NCBI RefSeq assembly: GCF_049985285.1
Contig: NZ_JBNIEU010000001.1
Location: 744,001 to 808,000 of the forward strand
Source of the DNA: Aestuariirhabdus sp049985285
GTDB taxonomy: Bacteria; Pseudomonadota; Gammaproteobacteria; Pseudomonadales; Aestuariirhabdaceae
Length of the DNA: 64,000 bases
Direction of reading: 5' to 3'
A program made the translations under genes and the position numbers. Positions 1 to 9,044 of this stretch are shown one piece after another; position 1 is the stretch's first letter; each line of letters starts with the position of its first letter. Below the pieces are notes generated by a model that was not told where the DNA came from, ran no database searches, and worked only from the letters and a program-made list of their open reading frames with translations.

Positions 1-1049
1 TAAAAGAGCTATCGACCATGGCGATGCGCTGCGGTGGATGTGGCGCCAAGGTCGGGGCCACGGTGTTATCCCGGGTCATGCAACGCCTGCCCGATGAGCG
101 CCGCGACGACGTTCTGATCGGTCGTACCGGTGCCGACGACTGCGCCATGCTCGCCGTGCCCAGCGGCAAGGTAATGGTTCAAAGCGTCGATTATTTTCGC
201 GCCTTTATCGACGACACTTACACCTTCGGTGCCATCGCTGCCAACCACGCCCTGGGCGATCTCTACGCCATGGGAGCCGAACCGCAGTCGGTGCTGGCGA
301 TCGCGACCGTTCCCTACGGTCGCGAACGGGTGGTGGAAGAGACCCTGCACGACCTCCTCGCAGGGGCACTGCACACCTTAAAGCCCAGCGGCGCGGTACT
401 GGCCGGCGGTCACTCCAGCGAAGGCATGGAGCTGGCATTTGGTTTAACCGTTAACGGCCTGATTGACCCCGCGACCGTATGGCGCAAGAGCGGACTGAAA
501 CCCGGTAACGCCCTCATCCTCACCAAGGCGATCGGCACCGGCACCCTGTTCGCGGCGGACATGCGCGGCAAAGCCAAGGGCCGCTGGGTCGACGCAGCTA
601 TTCAGTCGATGCTGGTATCGAGCCAAGGTGCGGCCCAATGCCTGCAACACTTCGAGGCAACCGCCTGTACCGACCTCACGGGGTTCGGTATCGTCGGTCA
701 CCTGATCGAGATGACCAGGGCCTCGGGGGTCGATGCCGTACTTCAACTGGACACCCTGCCCCTGCTGGACGGGGCCTTGGATACGGTCGCCGCCGGAATT
801 TTATCGTCGCTGCAACCGCAGAACCTGCGCCTGCGACGCGCCATCCAGGATATCGAAGCCAAAGCCCTCCACCCAGTGTTCCCGCTGCTGTTCGACCCGC
901 AAACCGCCGGCGGTCTGTTAGCCGGCGTACCGCAAGAAAACGCAACCGCTTGCGTCAACGCGCTGAAAGAGATGGGTTACGGCGCCAGTTGCATGATCGG
1001 CTACATCGAGGAGCCATCCGACCAGCAGGCACCGATCAGGATCGAATGA
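1..1049 (+). CDS. selD: Selenide, water dikinase (SelD), C-terminal part, open at the window edge
   Basis: SelD makes selenophosphate from selenide and ATP for selenocysteine and selenouridine synthesis. The glycine-rich segment RCGGCGAKVG near the start holds the catalytic Cys and Lys (C-x-x-K). The catalytic position is Cys, not Sec. The ATP-binding region DDCAML and the late DPQTAGGLL motif are present. Two in-frame ATGs lie at 18 and 24, but the frame stays open to the window edge. The RCGGCGAKVG variant is typical of proteins in which SelD follows an N-terminal NADH dehydrogenase-like FAD domain. I therefore read this as the C-terminal half of such a fusion. A stand-alone gene starting at 18 is the alternative. 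Confidence 0.9.
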   Translation, partial: KELSTMAMRCGGCGAKVGATVLSRVMQRLPDERRDDVLIGRTGADDCAMLAVPSGKVMVQSVDYFRAFIDDTYTFGAIAANHALGDLYAMGAEPQSVLAIATVPYGRERVVEETLHDLLAGALHTLKPSGAVLAGGHSSEGMELAFGLTVNGLIDPATVWRKSGLKPGNALILTKAIGTGTLFAADMRGKAKGRWVDAAIQSMLVSSQGAAQCLQHFEATACTDLTGFGIVGHLIEMTRASGVDAVLQLDTLPLLDGALDTVAAGILSSLQPQNLRLRRAIQDIEAKALHPVFPLLFDPQTAGGLLAGVPQENATACVNALKEMGYGASCMIGYIEEPSDQQAPIRIE

Positions 1050-1104
1050 AACTTGCGCTCAGCCACATCACGCAAGTAGTTCATATTAATGGATACACTA
1101 CCGA

Positions 1105-1902
1105 TCACATATTCGCCGTAATCAGCATTCGAGCAGACACAATTAATAGTACTGCACCAAAACAGCGTTTTAACACCGGCGCCGGCATACGGTGAGCTAG
1201 CGCGACGCCAATGGGCGCCATCAACACGGTAAACGTCGCTATCGTCAACATGGCGGGAAGGTACACGTACCCAAGCGACCACTCGAGTTTCTGACTCCCC
1301 CAGCCCGAAACCACGTACCCGAAAGCACCAACCGTTGCCAGCGGAAATCCGAGTGCGCTGGCAGTTGCGGCCGCTCGCTGCATGGCTACGTTAAAAAACA
1401 CCATCAGCGGCACCATGATATTCCCCCCCCCGATGCCGGCCAAACCGGATACCACACCCGACAACAGCCCTAATACAGAAGTACCAAAAGCACCGGGCAT
1501 CTGCCGAGAAGGATTTGGAACCCACTTGCTTAACATGATCAGTGACACAAGCAGTAGAAATAGCGCGATCGCCATCTTCAGAACTAGCGGCTGCATCTGC
1601 TGAGCGATAAAGCCGCTAAAAAAACTACCAACCACTACCAGCAATACCCATCTTCTAAAAATGACCCAATCAACAGCGCCACGCTTTATTTGCGCCCATG
1701 CTGCTGATACCGAGGTGAAAATAATCGTTCCCAGGGAGGTAGCTACGGCAGAAATAACGATCACGTCGGGCGAAAAACCCTGCCAATCGAAGATAAATAT
1801 TAGCGCTGGAACGATGATCACTCCGCCGCCAATACCTAACATGCCGGCCATAATCCCAGCAAAAACCCCTAGCATCGCATACGCAAAAAAAACGTCCAAC
1901 AT
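1105..1902 (-). CDS. TauE/SafE family membrane exporter (first copy)
   Basis: A 265-aa integral membrane protein with about eight hydrophobic segments. The glycine-rich GMLGIGGGVIIVPAL near the N-terminus and GLAGIGGGNIMVPL in the middle are the duplicated signatures of the TauE/SafE (DUF81) family. Members export sulfite, sulfoacetate or other small organic anions. The start follows GAAGGGGAAG directly. It lies 50 bp downstream of the gamma-glutamyltransferase gene on the same strand, so co-transcription is likely. A second TauE/SafE gene sits at 10903-11703 on the other side of the transporter cluster. The substrate cannot be read from sequence. Confidence 0.88.
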   Translation of the reverse strand: MLDVFFAYAMLGVFAGIMAGMLGIGGGVIIVPALIFIFDWQGFSPDVIVISAVATSLGTIIFTSVSAAWAQIKRGAVDWVIFRRWVLLVVVGSFFSGFIAQQMQPLVLKMAIALFLLLVSLIMLSKWVPNPSRQMPGAFGTSVLGLLSGVVSGLAGIGGGNIMVPLMVFFNVAMQRAAATASALGFPLATVGAFGYVVSGWGSQKLEWSLGYVYLPAMLTIATFTVLMAPIGVALAHRMPAPVLKRCFGAVLLIVSARMLITANM

Positions 1903-1952
1903 CTTCCCCTTCTCGTAAATTATAATATGAGCAATAGTTATTTATATTTGAT

Positions 1953-3527
1953 TTATTGTGCGAGACTTATGCCTTGACCTCTGGGGTCATACATTGCCTC
2001 TCGAACCCCATCCGGATAGATGGCGATCGCTCCTGCCAGACCGGTATAGGGACTAAGTTCGGAAATAACCTCCGTTTCATGACCACGATCCTCCAACTCT
2101 TCAATCACCTCCTTGGCGATGTTAGACTCCAGTTTCAAGTTATCGGTACTGTCAAAGAAGCTGCGTCCCAATAAAAAACGTGGCGCAAACAATGCCCTGT
2201 CAATGGGTTGCTGATAGTCAATCAGTTGAGTGGCAAGCACCATCTGCGTTTGGGGTTGCCCATCCCCCCCCTGGGTACCGAAAAAAAACTGCTCACCGTT
2301 ATCCGCCAAGTAACTGGATGGGTTTAGGGTATGCGCTGGGCGCTTGGCTGGTGCCCAACAATTAACATGACCGGGGTCGGTATTAAAACCTGCAGCGCGG
2401 TTTAGCCACAACACTCCGGTATCACCAATAAAACAACCCGAACCAAAATCATGAAACAGGCTTTGTATCAGGCAGGCGGTGCGCCCCTTATCATCGGTGG
2501 CAGCCATCCAGACGGTGTCGGCGGGTTGGCCAATTTCACGCCAGGGATGCGCACTCACTGGATCCAGCGATGCAAAATCCCTCGCCGACTGCTCGCTCTG
2601 GAGCTGGCTCCGATATTCGAAGTGGGTTGAACAGGGGTCGCACAGCTCTTTATTTCTTACCAGAAGCATGGCCTTTACCGCTTCAACCAGATAGTGATAA
2701 TAGTCACTGCCAAAATTTTCACAGCCCCCGATATCCACATGGTTGAGCATATTTAACGCCCGCAGCGTATACAGCCCCTGCGTAGGCGGTGCGACATTGT
2801 AGAGTGTTCCCTTGCGATAGCGTATCGCTATTGGATCCTGAAGATAGGCTTTGGTTGCTATCAAGTCCTGTTCAGTGAGCCCACACCCCAACTCCGCGAA
2901 CCCCTTCGCCAGAGAGCGGCCAATCTCTCCCTGGTAAAAGTCATCAACTCCGGCGACGGCAAGCCGCTTCAGCGTCTTTGCCAACCGGGGTTGGCGCACC
3001 CAGCTTCCCTCGCTGAGTAAGCGCCCCTCCTCATCGCAACAAAAGCTACGCAGTCCCGGTAGCTCAGCAATCAACGACTTACGCTGTTGTTGCCAGAATG
3101 CCTGGGAGGCGCTAATTTGCATTCCATCCTCAGCGTACTCAATCGCCTTCGCCAGTAGTGTCTCCCATGTCAGGAGAGAACCCCAACGTTCGCTACTCAA
3201 CTGCTTGGCGAGGGACCAACTCCGCAGGGCTCCGGCGGTTGTCGCCGCCGAAGCTGGCCCCCGCAGGTGGATCTTCCCTCCGTCGGGAAGACGCTTGCCT
3301 GCCTGCCCGATACCAACAAGAGTTTCGACTCGCTGCCCATCGCTTATCATCCACAGAGCATCACCTCCCAGTCCGGTCATATGCGGGTACACCACCGCCA
3401 GCGTTGCACTGGCAGCGAGCATGGCGTCTATCGCCGTCCCCCCCTGATCCAGCATAGCCAAGCCCGCTGCACTGGCTTGTGGATGGGGCGAGCAGATAAC
3501 CCCCCTTTGTGACACTACCTTGCTCAT
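1953..3527 (-). CDS. Gamma-glutamyltransferase family protein, no signal peptide
   Basis: A 524-aa Ntn-hydrolase-fold protein of the gamma-glutamyltranspeptidase family. The N-terminal SPHPQASAAGLAMLDQGG segment, the central DTVWMAATDDKG stretch with the candidate nucleophilic Thr, and the late GTQGGDGQPQTQM motif are all visible. I chose the ATG at 3527, preceded by GAGAGGGCAAGG, over an upstream ATG at 3566. There is no export signal, so a cytoplasmic enzyme acting on an imported gamma-glutamyl compound or amide is likely. Family members include GGT proper, cephalosporin acylase-like and oxamate amidohydrolase-like enzymes. The neighbouring GntR regulator, amidohydrolase and Liv transporter suggest a catabolic role. 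Confidence 0.85.
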   Translation of the reverse strand: MSKVVSQRGVICSPHPQASAAGLAMLDQGGTAIDAMLAASATLAVVYPHMTGLGGDALWMISDGQRVETLVGIGQAGKRLPDGGKIHLRGPASAATTAGALRSWSLAKQLSSERWGSLLTWETLLAKAIEYAEDGMQISASQAFWQQQRKSLIAELPGLRSFCCDEEGRLLSEGSWVRQPRLAKTLKRLAVAGVDDFYQGEIGRSLAKGFAELGCGLTEQDLIATKAYLQDPIAIRYRKGTLYNVAPPTQGLYTLRALNMLNHVDIGGCENFGSDYYHYLVEAVKAMLLVRNKELCDPCSTHFEYRSQLQSEQSARDFASLDPVSAHPWREIGQPADTVWMAATDDKGRTACLIQSLFHDFGSGCFIGDTGVLWLNRAAGFNTDPGHVNCWAPAKRPAHTLNPSSYLADNGEQFFFGTQGGDGQPQTQMVLATQLIDYQQPIDRALFAPRFLLGRSFFDSTDNLKLESNIAKEVIEELEDRGHETEVISELSPYTGLAGAIAIYPDGVREAMYDPRGQGISLAQ

Positions 3528-3624
3528 ATCCTTGCCCTCTCTCGCTGATTCTGTAGTGGAGCCCATAGCGTGTTACCCCGTCTTAAGTCGGTACCACAAG
3601 GCACTGTTTGTTCGGCCCTCGCCC

Positions 3625-3642
3625 ACCAACTTATGGTATAAT
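3625..3642 (+). promoter_or_regulatory. Putative extended -10 promoter with overlapping half-palindrome
   Basis: In the 155-bp divergent region between the GGT and GntR genes, TGGTATAAT (3634-3642) is an extended -10 element about 40 bp before the GntR start. It overlaps the imperfect palindrome ACCAACTTATGGT (3625-3637), a plausible binding site for the GntR protein itself. No good -35 hexamer is seen at 17 bp. Confidence 0.45.
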
Positions 3643-3682
3643 TAGCTTCCCATGAAGATGCGTTTTTCCTGTTTCCTCTAGC

Positions 3683-4378
3683 ATGGACACCCAACCGCTC
3701 GTGACCCCCAAGCAGAAAGAGATCACCCGTATTTCGGATCGTATTGCCCAGGCCATTGCGCAGCATAAGCTGCCTCCGGGCACGCGACTGGTGGAGGCCC
3801 AAATCGTCGAGGCATTCGCCGCCAATCGGAACCATGTCCGCGCCGCCCTGCAGCGTCTGGCGATGCAACGAATCATCAACATAGAGCCCAACCGCGGAGC
3901 AATGGTCGCGCAGCCCTCCGTTGCCGAAGCGCGCGAAGTTTTTACCGCCCGCCGAGCGATCGAGCGAGCCGTTACCGAATCGATCAGCCCAGAAGATATC
4001 CAGGCTTTCCAGCAACGCATCGAAGACCACATGATGTCCGAACGCCGTGCCGCACTGGGAAAAGACCGGCAGGTTATTGTTCGAGAACTGAGTCAATTTC
4101 ATCTCCTTCTCGGTGAGATTAGCGGCAATTCTGTTCTGATCGAGATATTACAAAACCTGATAACCCGGAGTTCACTGATCGTTGCTCTGTATCAACGCAA
4201 CGATGTTCCGGCATGCGCGTCCGACGAGCACCAAAACATCATTAACGCCCTCGCCGCCGGTGACAAGTCGCACGCAGTTGAACTCATGCTCGGGCACCTT
4301 GATGAAATAGAAAGTCAACTAGAACTCTCCCGTAATCTTGATACCACCATTGATCTACGATCTGTTTTCAACGACTAA
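3683..4378 (+). CDS. GntR-family transcriptional regulator, FCD (FadR) subfamily
   Basis: A 231-aa regulator. Residues about 10-75 form the GntR winged helix, with PGTRLVEAQIVEAF and NHVRAALQRLAMQRII as the recognition region and GAMVAQPS as the wing. The remaining helical part fits the FCD ligand-binding domain, with the metal-type His in SQFHLLL and later in GHLDEIE. It stands divergently from the GGT gene and convergently to the amidohydrolase, whose 3' end it overlaps by 24 bp. That makes it the obvious regulator of the surrounding uptake and hydrolysis genes. No strong ribosome-binding site precedes the ATG. Confidence 0.88.
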   Translation: MDTQPLVTPKQKEITRISDRIAQAIAQHKLPPGTRLVEAQIVEAFAANRNHVRAALQRLAMQRIINIEPNRGAMVAQPSVAEAREVFTARRAIERAVTESISPEDIQAFQQRIEDHMMSERRAALGKDRQVIVRELSQFHLLLGEISGNSVLIEILQNLITRSSLIVALYQRNDVPACASDEHQNIINALAAGDKSHAVELMLGHLDEIESQLELSRNLDTTIDLRSVFND

Positions 4379-5632
4379 CACTCCAGAGCTGCGCTCCCCT
4401 GACTCCACCAAAGGCGCCAGTAGCTCAGCCGACGATCGTTGGAAAACTTTCCTGCCTCGCTTATACCCACAGCTAGGGGCAATCAGTTCACTAATTACCT
4501 GATCCGCCCCACAGGCCGGAACGGTTATAAAATCTGCCCAGCAACCTACCTCCAGGCCATAGCCCTCCAGTCGCAAAAGTTGCGCCGAGTTACGCGACAC
4601 CCAATTCAAGCATTTGATTAACCCCTCACCCGTCCCTAGCTGGGCAATATTGGCGTACAGGTTGGCTTGTCTAATCAATGATGCATCCCCGAAGGGTGTA
4701 AAGGGGTTGCCAAGATTATTAGTGGAGAGGGAGCAGCATACTCCGCGCTCCTCAAGTCGCTGTAGGGGCGCGACCCCGCGAGGTATATTGAACTCTGAGT
4801 TACGGCCGTTTAAAAACAGATCGGTAGAGGGTAAGGCCGTCACAGATACGCCCGCCTCGGCCAAATGGTTCGCCGTCTGCTCAAGCTGCTTCAGGGGCAT
4901 CGCTGACAACGAGGTGACATGCCCCACGGTGACTCGCCGCTGCCAGCCATACTCCAGGGTTTGAGCGATCACCAAAGGAAGCAGGCTGCTGTCTGGATCC
5001 AGATTGAAGTCGAGGTGAAAGTCCAGATCTCGATCATGCTCCACGGCGATTTCGAACAGGCGCCTGATCTGTAGCTCGGGTTCGCTGTCTGTATAGGGGC
5101 AACCTCCCAATACCTCGGCACCCGACTTTAGCGCTGTGATCAATAGCCCTTCGGTTCCAGGGTTGTTGAGCATGCCCTCCTGCGGAAAAACACACAACTC
5201 CAGCGACACAGCCCAGGCATAATCACGCTGCAGTCGCTGAATCGCTCGCAGCCCCTTGAGACCGATTACCGGATCCAGCTCAACGTGGGTGCGCATGTGA
5301 CTGGTACCCTGCACGATCGCTTTTTCTATCACACTCTGTGCGCGACGATAGATATCCTCCTCACTGAAATCACGCTTGGCCGCCGCAGTCTGTTCGATCG
5401 CTTCCGCCAGGGTGCCCTGGCGCAGTCGGCAGCGCTCCATAATGCAGGATTTGTCCAGATGAATATGGGTCTCCACTAAACCTGGCAACACCAACTCGCC
5501 ACCAAGATTAATAGATTCTACCGCACCAGTATCCGCAGGGGGCTCAACAAAGCGACCATTCCGGACCCAGAACTCTGTCTCACTGGACGATTGCTCTAAC
5601 CGGCGAGCGTTATAAAAGTGAGTATATGTCAT
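4355..5632 (-). CDS. Cytosine deaminase-like amidohydrolase
   Basis: A 425-aa metal-dependent hydrolase of the amidohydrolase superfamily, cytosine-deaminase-like branch. The N-terminal HIHLDKS metal motif, HVELDP, HLDFNLD and GHVTSL are in the expected order. Where cytosine deaminases have a conserved Asp in a G-x-D-D-like loop, this protein reads STNNLGNPFTP, so the usual Asp appears replaced by Asn. The substrate may thus differ, or the annotation as a deaminase may be wrong. The start overlaps the stop of the upstream ABC gene by 4 bp (ATGA), indicating translational coupling. It is probably a cytoplasmic enzyme that hydrolyses the transported compound. Confidence 0.85.
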   Translation of the reverse strand: MTYTHFYNARRLEQSSSETEFWVRNGRFVEPPADTGAVESINLGGELVLPGLVETHIHLDKSCIMERCRLRQGTLAEAIEQTAAAKRDFSEEDIYRRAQSVIEKAIVQGTSHMRTHVELDPVIGLKGLRAIQRLQRDYAWAVSLELCVFPQEGMLNNPGTEGLLITALKSGAEVLGGCPYTDSEPELQIRRLFEIAVEHDRDLDFHLDFNLDPDSSLLPLVIAQTLEYGWQRRVTVGHVTSLSAMPLKQLEQTANHLAEAGVSVTALPSTDLFLNGRNSEFNIPRGVAPLQRLEERGVCCSLSTNNLGNPFTPFGDASLIRQANLYANIAQLGTGEGLIKCLNWVSRNSAQLLRLEGYGLEVGCWADFITVPACGADQVISELIAPSCGYKRGRKVFQRSSAELLAPLVESGERSSGVLVVENRS

Positions 5633-8124
5633 GCGACATTCTTTTCGGAAACACCGAGATAAGCCGCTTCTAGCGCACTGTCACCGCGCAGTTCGGCGCA
5701 CGGTCCCTGTTTAACGATTTGCCCGGTCTCCAGCACATAGGCTCGATCCGCCAGCGCCATCGCAAGGTTTGCCATCTGGTCGACGATCAGGATAGTGGTG
5801 CCCTCATCCCGTAGCGAGGCCAGCACTTCGAACAGTTCCCGAATCATCGCCGGTGCCAACCCCAAAGACGGCTCATCCAGCAACAAGATGGAGGGCTCAG
5901 CCATAAGCGCTCTGCCGATCGCGACCATCTGCTGCTCGCCGCCGGAAAGTAAGCCCGCCGGTGAGTGCTGTCGATCCTGCAGGCGAGGAAAACGCTGTAG
6001 CACCTTCTCGATGTCGGCGTCCAGATCCGCGCCTTCACGCAAGTAGGCACCCAGCTTAAGGTTATCCCGTACCGAAAGCTCCGGAAACATCTGCCGCCCC
6101 TCGGGCACCAGCGCCAATCCCCTGCTGGCAATCAGACTCGCGTCCATGCCTTCAATACTTTGGTTATTTAACACCACACTACCTGCCGTAGGACGATGTA
6201 GTCCGGCCAGAGCCCGCATTATGCTCGACTTCCCGGCACCGTTGGCCCCCAGAATTGCGACACACTCCCCGGGATTGATCACCAGACTCACCTTATCAAC
6301 CACCGGCGCTGCACCGTAGTCGATCACGAGATCTTTGACGAATAGCGTCGCCTCACGGCTGCCATCCCAGGCGACCTCGCGTCCGCGCCCCTGATAGTCG
6401 GTGCCACCAAGATAAGCGGCAATCACCGCCGGGTCCTGTTGTACACTGGAGGGTGTTCCCGCTGCGATCGGCTTACCCGAATCAAGTACCAGAATGCTAT
6501 CGGAAATTGACATAATCAGCGGCATATCGTGTTCAACAATCACCACCGCGATACCAAAACCTGCTATCGCCCGCAGCAGACCCGCCAACTGATCGGTCTC
6601 CGTCCGGCTCAACCCTGCTGCCGGCTCATCCAGCAAAAGCACTCTGGGGCAAGTAGCCAGACCCCGAGCGATCTCCACCAGCCGGCGATCCACATGGGGT
6701 AGGTCCGAAGCAAGGGCGTCGATGGGACCACGATAACCGACAAAACTCAGCAGCTGTTGCGCCAGGGTGACACCCTGACGGCTCTCCCTGGCCAGTAGAT
6801 ACGTCAACTCGCCATTGCGCTGTGCAATCAAGATGTTGTCGAGTACGCTCAGCTCATCAAACAACATGGTGGTCTGATAGGTACGGGCAATACCTGCGCG
6901 GGCAATTTGCCATGCGTTCCTCCCTGCCAGATCCTGATCCAGCAGGATCGCCCCACTATCCGGACGATAGAAACCGCTGATCATATTGAGCACCGTCGTT
7001 TTACCCGCTCCGTTGGGGCCAATGATGCTGGTCACCTCTCCATAAGGTGCATCAAGTGTTACCTGTTGGGCGGCTTTGACTCCGCCGAAACTGATGCTGA
7101 GATCCTCTACTCCCAGACCACGACCGCTCCCTTTAGCGCGGTTAAAGTATTTTCTCAACTGCCCCAGATCTGGAGTCTCCGGCCCAAAACGGTGAGGGCT
7201 TTGGTGAAAGCGCGCAAGGATCATCCCCATGACACCACTGGGAGCAATCCACAGCACCGCCAGTAACAAGCCAGAAAATAGCAACAAACGGTATTCCGCC
7301 ACACCAGACAGCCACTCCGGCAGCAGCACGATCATCACCGCTCCAACCAGGGGACCAAACAGATAACCGGCGCCCCCGACAATCACCGCCAGTACAAACA
7401 GGATCGACTGGGTGAACGGAAAGGTACTCGGACTGATAAACATCATCAACGGCGCCAGAAGTGCGCCGGATAACCCGGCAAGCCCAGCGGACAGCGCAAA
7501 GGCGCAGGTTTTAGGTACCACCGGATTAATGCCTATCGACTGCGCCGCGACCTCCGAGCTTTTCACTGCCCGCATCGCCTTACCCCAAGGACCTAACGAA
7601 AGTCGCTGGAACAGCCACAAGGAGAGAAGCATCACGCCTACCGACACCAACGCTAAACCGGCTTCGGCCTCTAGCCCCTCAAACTCCGGCATCGGGATCC
7701 CCATCAGGCCATTCGCTCCTCCCGTGAGCGAACGCCACTCCATCAGGCCATGATGCACCACAAATGCAAACGCGATGGTTATCATCGCCAGATAAGGGCC
7801 TTTCACCCGCAACGCTGGAATTGCCAGCAGAGCGCCCGCAACGCCCGCGACTAAACCCGCCGACGGAAGCGCCAGCGCGAAGGGAATTCCGGCCAGGGTC
7901 ATTAGTGCCGAGCAATAGGCGCCTATCGCATAAAAGGCGACATGGCCAAAGGATATCTGGCCACTAAGACCGATCAATATATTCAGGCCCGATGCGACGA
8001 TTACGCTCAGGCAGTAAAGATTAAACACCAGTAATGTATAGCTCTCCAGAGCGAAGCTCAGTACCGCACCAGTTAGCGCCACCAGAACTAAACCATAGTC
8101 ATTCAAGGAAAGTGAGCGATTCAT
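5629..8124 (-). CDS. Fused LivM permease - LivG ATPase - LivF ATPase
   Basis: An 831-aa single polypeptide combining three normally separate subunits of a branched-chain amino acid/amide-type ABC importer. Residues about 1-310 are the LivM permease (about eight to ten membrane segments, GLSGQISFGHVAFYAIGAY). About 335-580 are the first ATPase, with Walker A GPNGAGKTT and Walker B LLLDEP. About 590-831 are the second ATPase, with GANGAGKSS and LLSGGEQQ. The first ATPase has LPHVDRRL where LivG usually has an LPYGxQRxL signature; the second is canonical. It overlaps livH upstream and the amidohydrolase downstream by 4 bp each, so the three genes form one translationally coupled unit. Confidence 0.93.
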   Translation of the reverse strand: MNRSLSLNDYGLVLVALTGAVLSFALESYTLLVFNLYCLSVIVASGLNILIGLSGQISFGHVAFYAIGAYCSALMTLAGIPFALALPSAGLVAGVAGALLAIPALRVKGPYLAMITIAFAFVVHHGLMEWRSLTGGANGLMGIPMPEFEGLEAEAGLALVSVGVMLLSLWLFQRLSLGPWGKAMRAVKSSEVAAQSIGINPVVPKTCAFALSAGLAGLSGALLAPLMMFISPSTFPFTQSILFVLAVIVGGAGYLFGPLVGAVMIVLLPEWLSGVAEYRLLLFSGLLLAVLWIAPSGVMGMILARFHQSPHRFGPETPDLGQLRKYFNRAKGSGRGLGVEDLSISFGGVKAAQQVTLDAPYGEVTSIIGPNGAGKTTVLNMISGFYRPDSGAILLDQDLAGRNAWQIARAGIARTYQTTMLFDELSVLDNILIAQRNGELTYLLARESRQGVTLAQQLLSFVGYRGPIDALASDLPHVDRRLVEIARGLATCPRVLLLDEPAAGLSRTETDQLAGLLRAIAGFGIAVVIVEHDMPLIMSISDSILVLDSGKPIAAGTPSSVQQDPAVIAAYLGGTDYQGRGREVAWDGSREATLFVKDLVIDYGAAPVVDKVSLVINPGECVAILGANGAGKSSIMRALAGLHRPTAGSVVLNNQSIEGMDASLIASRGLALVPEGRQMFPELSVRDNLKLGAYLREGADLDADIEKVLQRFPRLQDRQHSPAGLLSGGEQQMVAIGRALMAEPSILLLDEPSLGLAPAMIRELFEVLASLRDEGTTILIVDQMANLAMALADRAYVLETGQIVKQGPCAELRGDSALEAAYLGVSEKNVA

Positions 8125-8993
8125 ACTTTAAATACTCCGCTACTGCCAAATAGCCCATCAGGCTTCAGCGCCAATACTGCGATCACGGCAGAGAACGAGA
8201 TAATCTGGGTAAATGCCGAGCCGAACGATACCGTCACTAATGCCTCCACCACACCAAACAGTAAACCTGCGATCAAGACCCCGCTTGCGCTGGTGATTCC
8301 GCCGAGAATTGCCACCGCAAAAGCTTTCAACCCAAACAGGGTTCCCATGCCTGCAGACACACTAAACAGCGGCGCAATCAGCAGCCCGGCAATACCGGCC
8401 AACAGTGAAGAAACCACGAACGCACTGGCCACAACCCACTCGACGCGAATTCCCATTAAGCGCGCAGTATCGGCATTTTGAACCGTAGCCTGCAGCACTT
8501 TTCCCAACCGGGTATAGCGATTAACCGCCATCAGGCACCCGGCCACAACCAGCCCCGCAATCGGCACCAGCAACTGCTGGGGAAAGATACCCGCCCCCAA
8601 CAGCTCGATCGGATCCTGCGCCCAATCCGATGGGAACTGCCGCGGCTCTTTGCCAAAACTGAATAGCACCAGATTATCCACCAGTAGGCCGCCAGCAACG
8701 GTCGCCATCAACCAGGCATCCGAGCCTCGACTGGCAAAGGGGCGTACCAGAAAACGTTCAATCGCCAAACCATAAATAGCGCACAGTAACAGCGCCGAGG
8801 GTATCGCGAACAACAGCGGCATACCCAGCGTCTGATAAAAAAGGTAGCCCAGCACCGCTCCCACCATCATCGCGCTGCCCTGCGCAAAATTGACGGTGCG
8901 CGAGACAATAAAAGTGACATGAAACCCGAGCGCCAATAAAGCGTACATACTGCCCAAACCAAGGCCAGAGATAACTGCTGCAGAAAACATCAT
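8121..8993 (-). CDS. livH: LivH-type inner membrane permease
   Basis: A 290-aa permease of the branched-chain amino acid/amide ABC importer family (BPD_transp_2). It contains the N-terminal GLGLGSMYALLALGF and the loop VNFAQGSAMMVGAV typical of LivH, and the C-terminal GLKAFAVAILGGITSASG. It has about eight hydrophobic segments. Two adjacent ATGs follow CAGGAGTAG. It partners with the fused LivMGF protein, which it overlaps by 4 bp, and with the binding protein 51 bp upstream. Confidence 0.92.
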   Translation of the reverse strand: MMFSAAVISGLGLGSMYALLALGFHVTFIVSRTVNFAQGSAMMVGAVLGYLFYQTLGMPLLFAIPSALLLCAIYGLAIERFLVRPFASRGSDAWLMATVAGGLLVDNLVLFSFGKEPRQFPSDWAQDPIELLGAGIFPQQLLVPIAGLVVAGCLMAVNRYTRLGKVLQATVQNADTARLMGIRVEWVVASAFVVSSLLAGIAGLLIAPLFSVSAGMGTLFGLKAFAVAILGGITSASGVLIAGLLFGVVEALVTVSFGSAFTQIISFSAVIAVLALKPDGLFGSSGVFKV

Positions 8994-9044
8994 CTACTCC
9001 TGAAGCCGCGCCCGACCCGGATAACGGGCCGAGCGCTCAACCAA

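Noticed and set aside
18..80. Selenocysteine codon in SelD
   Set aside because: The catalytic position is encoded by TGT/TGC, not TGA; no readthrough is needed.
3524..4102. Minus-strand frame of 192 codons opposite the GntR gene
   Set aside because: Antisense shadow of a clear GntR regulator; the start region of the GGT gene overlaps it by chance.
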